Shown here: in pieces, positions 62,282-64,000 of the stretch
Position numbering within the stretch: the first letter of the stretch is position 1
Layout of the letters: each line of letters begins with the position of its first letter
Assembly: GCF_001039355.2 (NCBI RefSeq)
Contig: NW_019775607.1
Span: 84,580 to 148,579 of the forward strand
Direction of reading: 5' to 3'
From: Lingula anatina
Lineage: Eukaryota > Brachiopoda > Lingulata > Lingulida > Lingulidae
Length of the DNA stretch: 64,000 nucleotides
Position numbers and translations under genes: made by a program
The notes under the pieces: model-generated
Databases searched by the model: none
What the model was told of the DNA's origin: nothing
What the model saw: only the letters and a program-made list of their open reading frames with translations

Positions 62282-64000
62282 TCAGGATCTCATTTTAATG
62301 AACTTTCCCTGTACAAATATCCTGGGAACACAGAGCCCTTCCTTCTTATTGACCGTTTCCCTGGTAACATAGTCACAGTTGTCAATCTGGTAGCCTGCTC
62401 TGGCGAACAAATCTGACAGGTAGTCTGAAATAAATTCAAAAATTAAATGAATAAATAAATAAATACATAGTAAAATCATTAAATAAATAAACGAATGAAT
62501 AAATAAATAAAGTAATGAAATGAAAAAATCTAACACATAAATTAATACTAAAAAAATCATACAAATGAAAAAAATAATCTGACATGAACATATGAATGAT
62601 TTGATTGATTTAGCATAAAAAAGCAACTTTCCTTTACATGGAAAAAAATGCTCTCCATGTCTCTATGAGGATTGATATATCTACCCAATTCATTTGTTTT
62701 TCAGAAAAGAACGCGAGAGCTGTTACCTGTTGAGAAATAATATGCTCGCGTGCCATCTTGTCGCACGTAAAAATTTTCTGCCAGTTTCTGACCCGGAGAA
62801 AACCTCAGTTGAGCGTAGTCATAGAGACCATAGTCTCGAACCAGAACACACCCACCTGGCTTGAGGACCTGGAATATCAGGAAATGACACCTTAGTTAAC
62901 AAATAAAATTGTTTTGACCTATTGGAATTGACATAAGGAGTGAAACATTTCTGAATTAGTCTACTGTAAAAAATCACCAAGCCTGAATAAAAAGGAAAAA
63001 GGAACTGTCTGATGATTCAAAATAATTCCATTTCTTGTATCAGCATAATGGTGACAAAAATACAGACATCATTTATTAAAGAAAATTCACATTTTCCCTC
63101 TCACCTTATAAATATTTTCTAAAGCAGAGAGCATTTTCTCTGGGTGGATGGCACTGAGCACAAATATCATGCTGACGATGTCCACAGTGGGGTTGACAAG
63201 AGTGTCCAGCAGGGGGTCCTGGGTCAGGTCACACTGGAAGGCCATACACTGGGAGCTGTTATACAGGGGGTGGTCCTGAAAAAATTAAGGTCCTTCTCAC
63301 ATCAGGCCAATTTGAGAGGTTGGTGAATCACCATGAAGGATAGAGTGATATTTTTCTTTTTACTTTTAAATTTATTTATTTTTAATTTATGTTATTATTA
63401 TTATTTTGGGGGGATGTGTATAAGCTGGGTCACTGTGGAGGTGATCACCTTATGGATTTTTATAATAGCAATAACAAGAGTTGTGTTGTAGAGAGAGAGA
63501 CAGAGAGAGAGAGAGGGAGAGAGGGAGAGAGAATTCCAAGAGCAGAGAAAGAGGGAGGGAGAGATGGAGAGATTTCACAAAGTAAATAAGTGGTACATAC
63601 CTTCACAAACTGCACAGCTCTTGGAGAAAAATCACAAGCGTAGAAGAAGAGGTTTGGATTCTCTCCAAGAAGAGGGAAAAGAAAATTCCCCACTCCACAC
63701 CCCACTTCCAAAACAATTTTCTTTTCTTCCTACAGGCACAAAAATAAACATCATAGATGAATGGGGAATGTCCTAGGTACAAAACAGCGGTTGTTTCATC
63801 TTACATGTAGTAGTACGGTAGTTACAATTAAAACTGTGGTATTATCATCAAATACATAAAATTACATGTAAAATGTTTCTGAATTAAATGAGGTCAGGCC
63901 TGAACAACACTAATCATGAAGACGAAAACATCCAACCTGACTGCTATCAAATCCACTAAGTTCTCGAAACTCCCTGGAAGTCCAGTGTCTGTCTTTAAAG
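62282..64000 (-). CDS. Mettl6: tRNA N3-methylcytidine methyltransferase METTL6, 3' part
   Basis: Five exons in transcript order: from beyond 64000 to 63937, 63729-63601, 63275-63105, 62868-62727 and 62424-62282 (TGA). The first visible exon has [10 protein letters not shown]. Next comes the S-adenosylmethionine site [16 protein letters not shown] with [15 protein letters not shown], then [10 protein letters not shown] and [52 protein letters not shown], and the diagnostic end [18 protein letters not shown]. This C-terminus separates METTL6 from METTL2 and METTL8. METTL6 methylates C32 of serine tRNAs with seryl-tRNA synthetase. All exon borders and phases fit; only the N-terminus is outside the window. 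Confidence 0.94.
63494..63536. repeat. (GA)n-rich purine run
   Basis: GA/GGGA units in a METTL6 intron, 65 bp from the end of exon 63729-63601. Confidence 0.9.

Noticed and set aside
1..64000. tRNA, rRNA or other structured RNA genes
   Set aside because: I scanned for cloverleaf-like boxes and rRNA words and saw none that I could support.

Overview
Intron-rich eukaryotic (animal) genomic DNA, not prokaryotic. All genes are split by GT/AG introns. The best guess is a cephalochordate (amphioxus, Branchiostoma-type): the proteins are deuterostome-like (SLC18 transporters, an apolipoprotein-L-like protein, METTL6, choline kinases), local tandem gene pairs are common, and TAGGCCTA motifs, microsatellites and MITEs are dense. 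This organism call is inference. The assembly is draft: four N blocks (6213-6758, 17911-17935, 30531-30962, 46254-46898) and three single Ns (2724, 28180, 37496), two of which cut or join genes.

Layout. 1-11762 (+): two tandem SLC18 (vesicular amine transporter)-like genes, the first only as its last six exons and the second complete in 15 exons (464 aa). 16235-17067 (+): an apolipoprotein-L-like gene. 20092-28585 (-) and 37194-45475 (-): two tandem paralogues of a secreted mosaic protein, built almost entirely from phase 1-1 exons. They carry a signal peptide, Pro/Thr-rich linkers with small disulfide loops centred on PW, Cys-rich C-x2-C-x-C modules, a (PPPTT)n mucin-like stalk and a C-terminal C-type-lectin-like domain; the second also has two anaphylatoxin-like domains. 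Between them lie transposons, including a non-LTR element nested inside another with an 8-bp target duplication. 51026-55021 and 56443-60340 (-): two tandem choline/ethanolamine kinase-like genes with nearly identical exon structure. 62282-64000 (-): the 3' part of METTL6 (tRNA-Cys/Ser m3C methyltransferase family), running off the window.

The most unusual content is the mosaic secreted pair, which I do not recognise as a named family. Next are the SLC18-like pair, which have replaced most of the acidic substrate-binding residues of VMATs, and a stray pair of transglutaminase exons inside the first mosaic gene that looks like an assembly chimera bounded by (TG)n repeats. The neighbouring genes show no obvious joint pathway; the window mostly illustrates repeated local tandem duplication.
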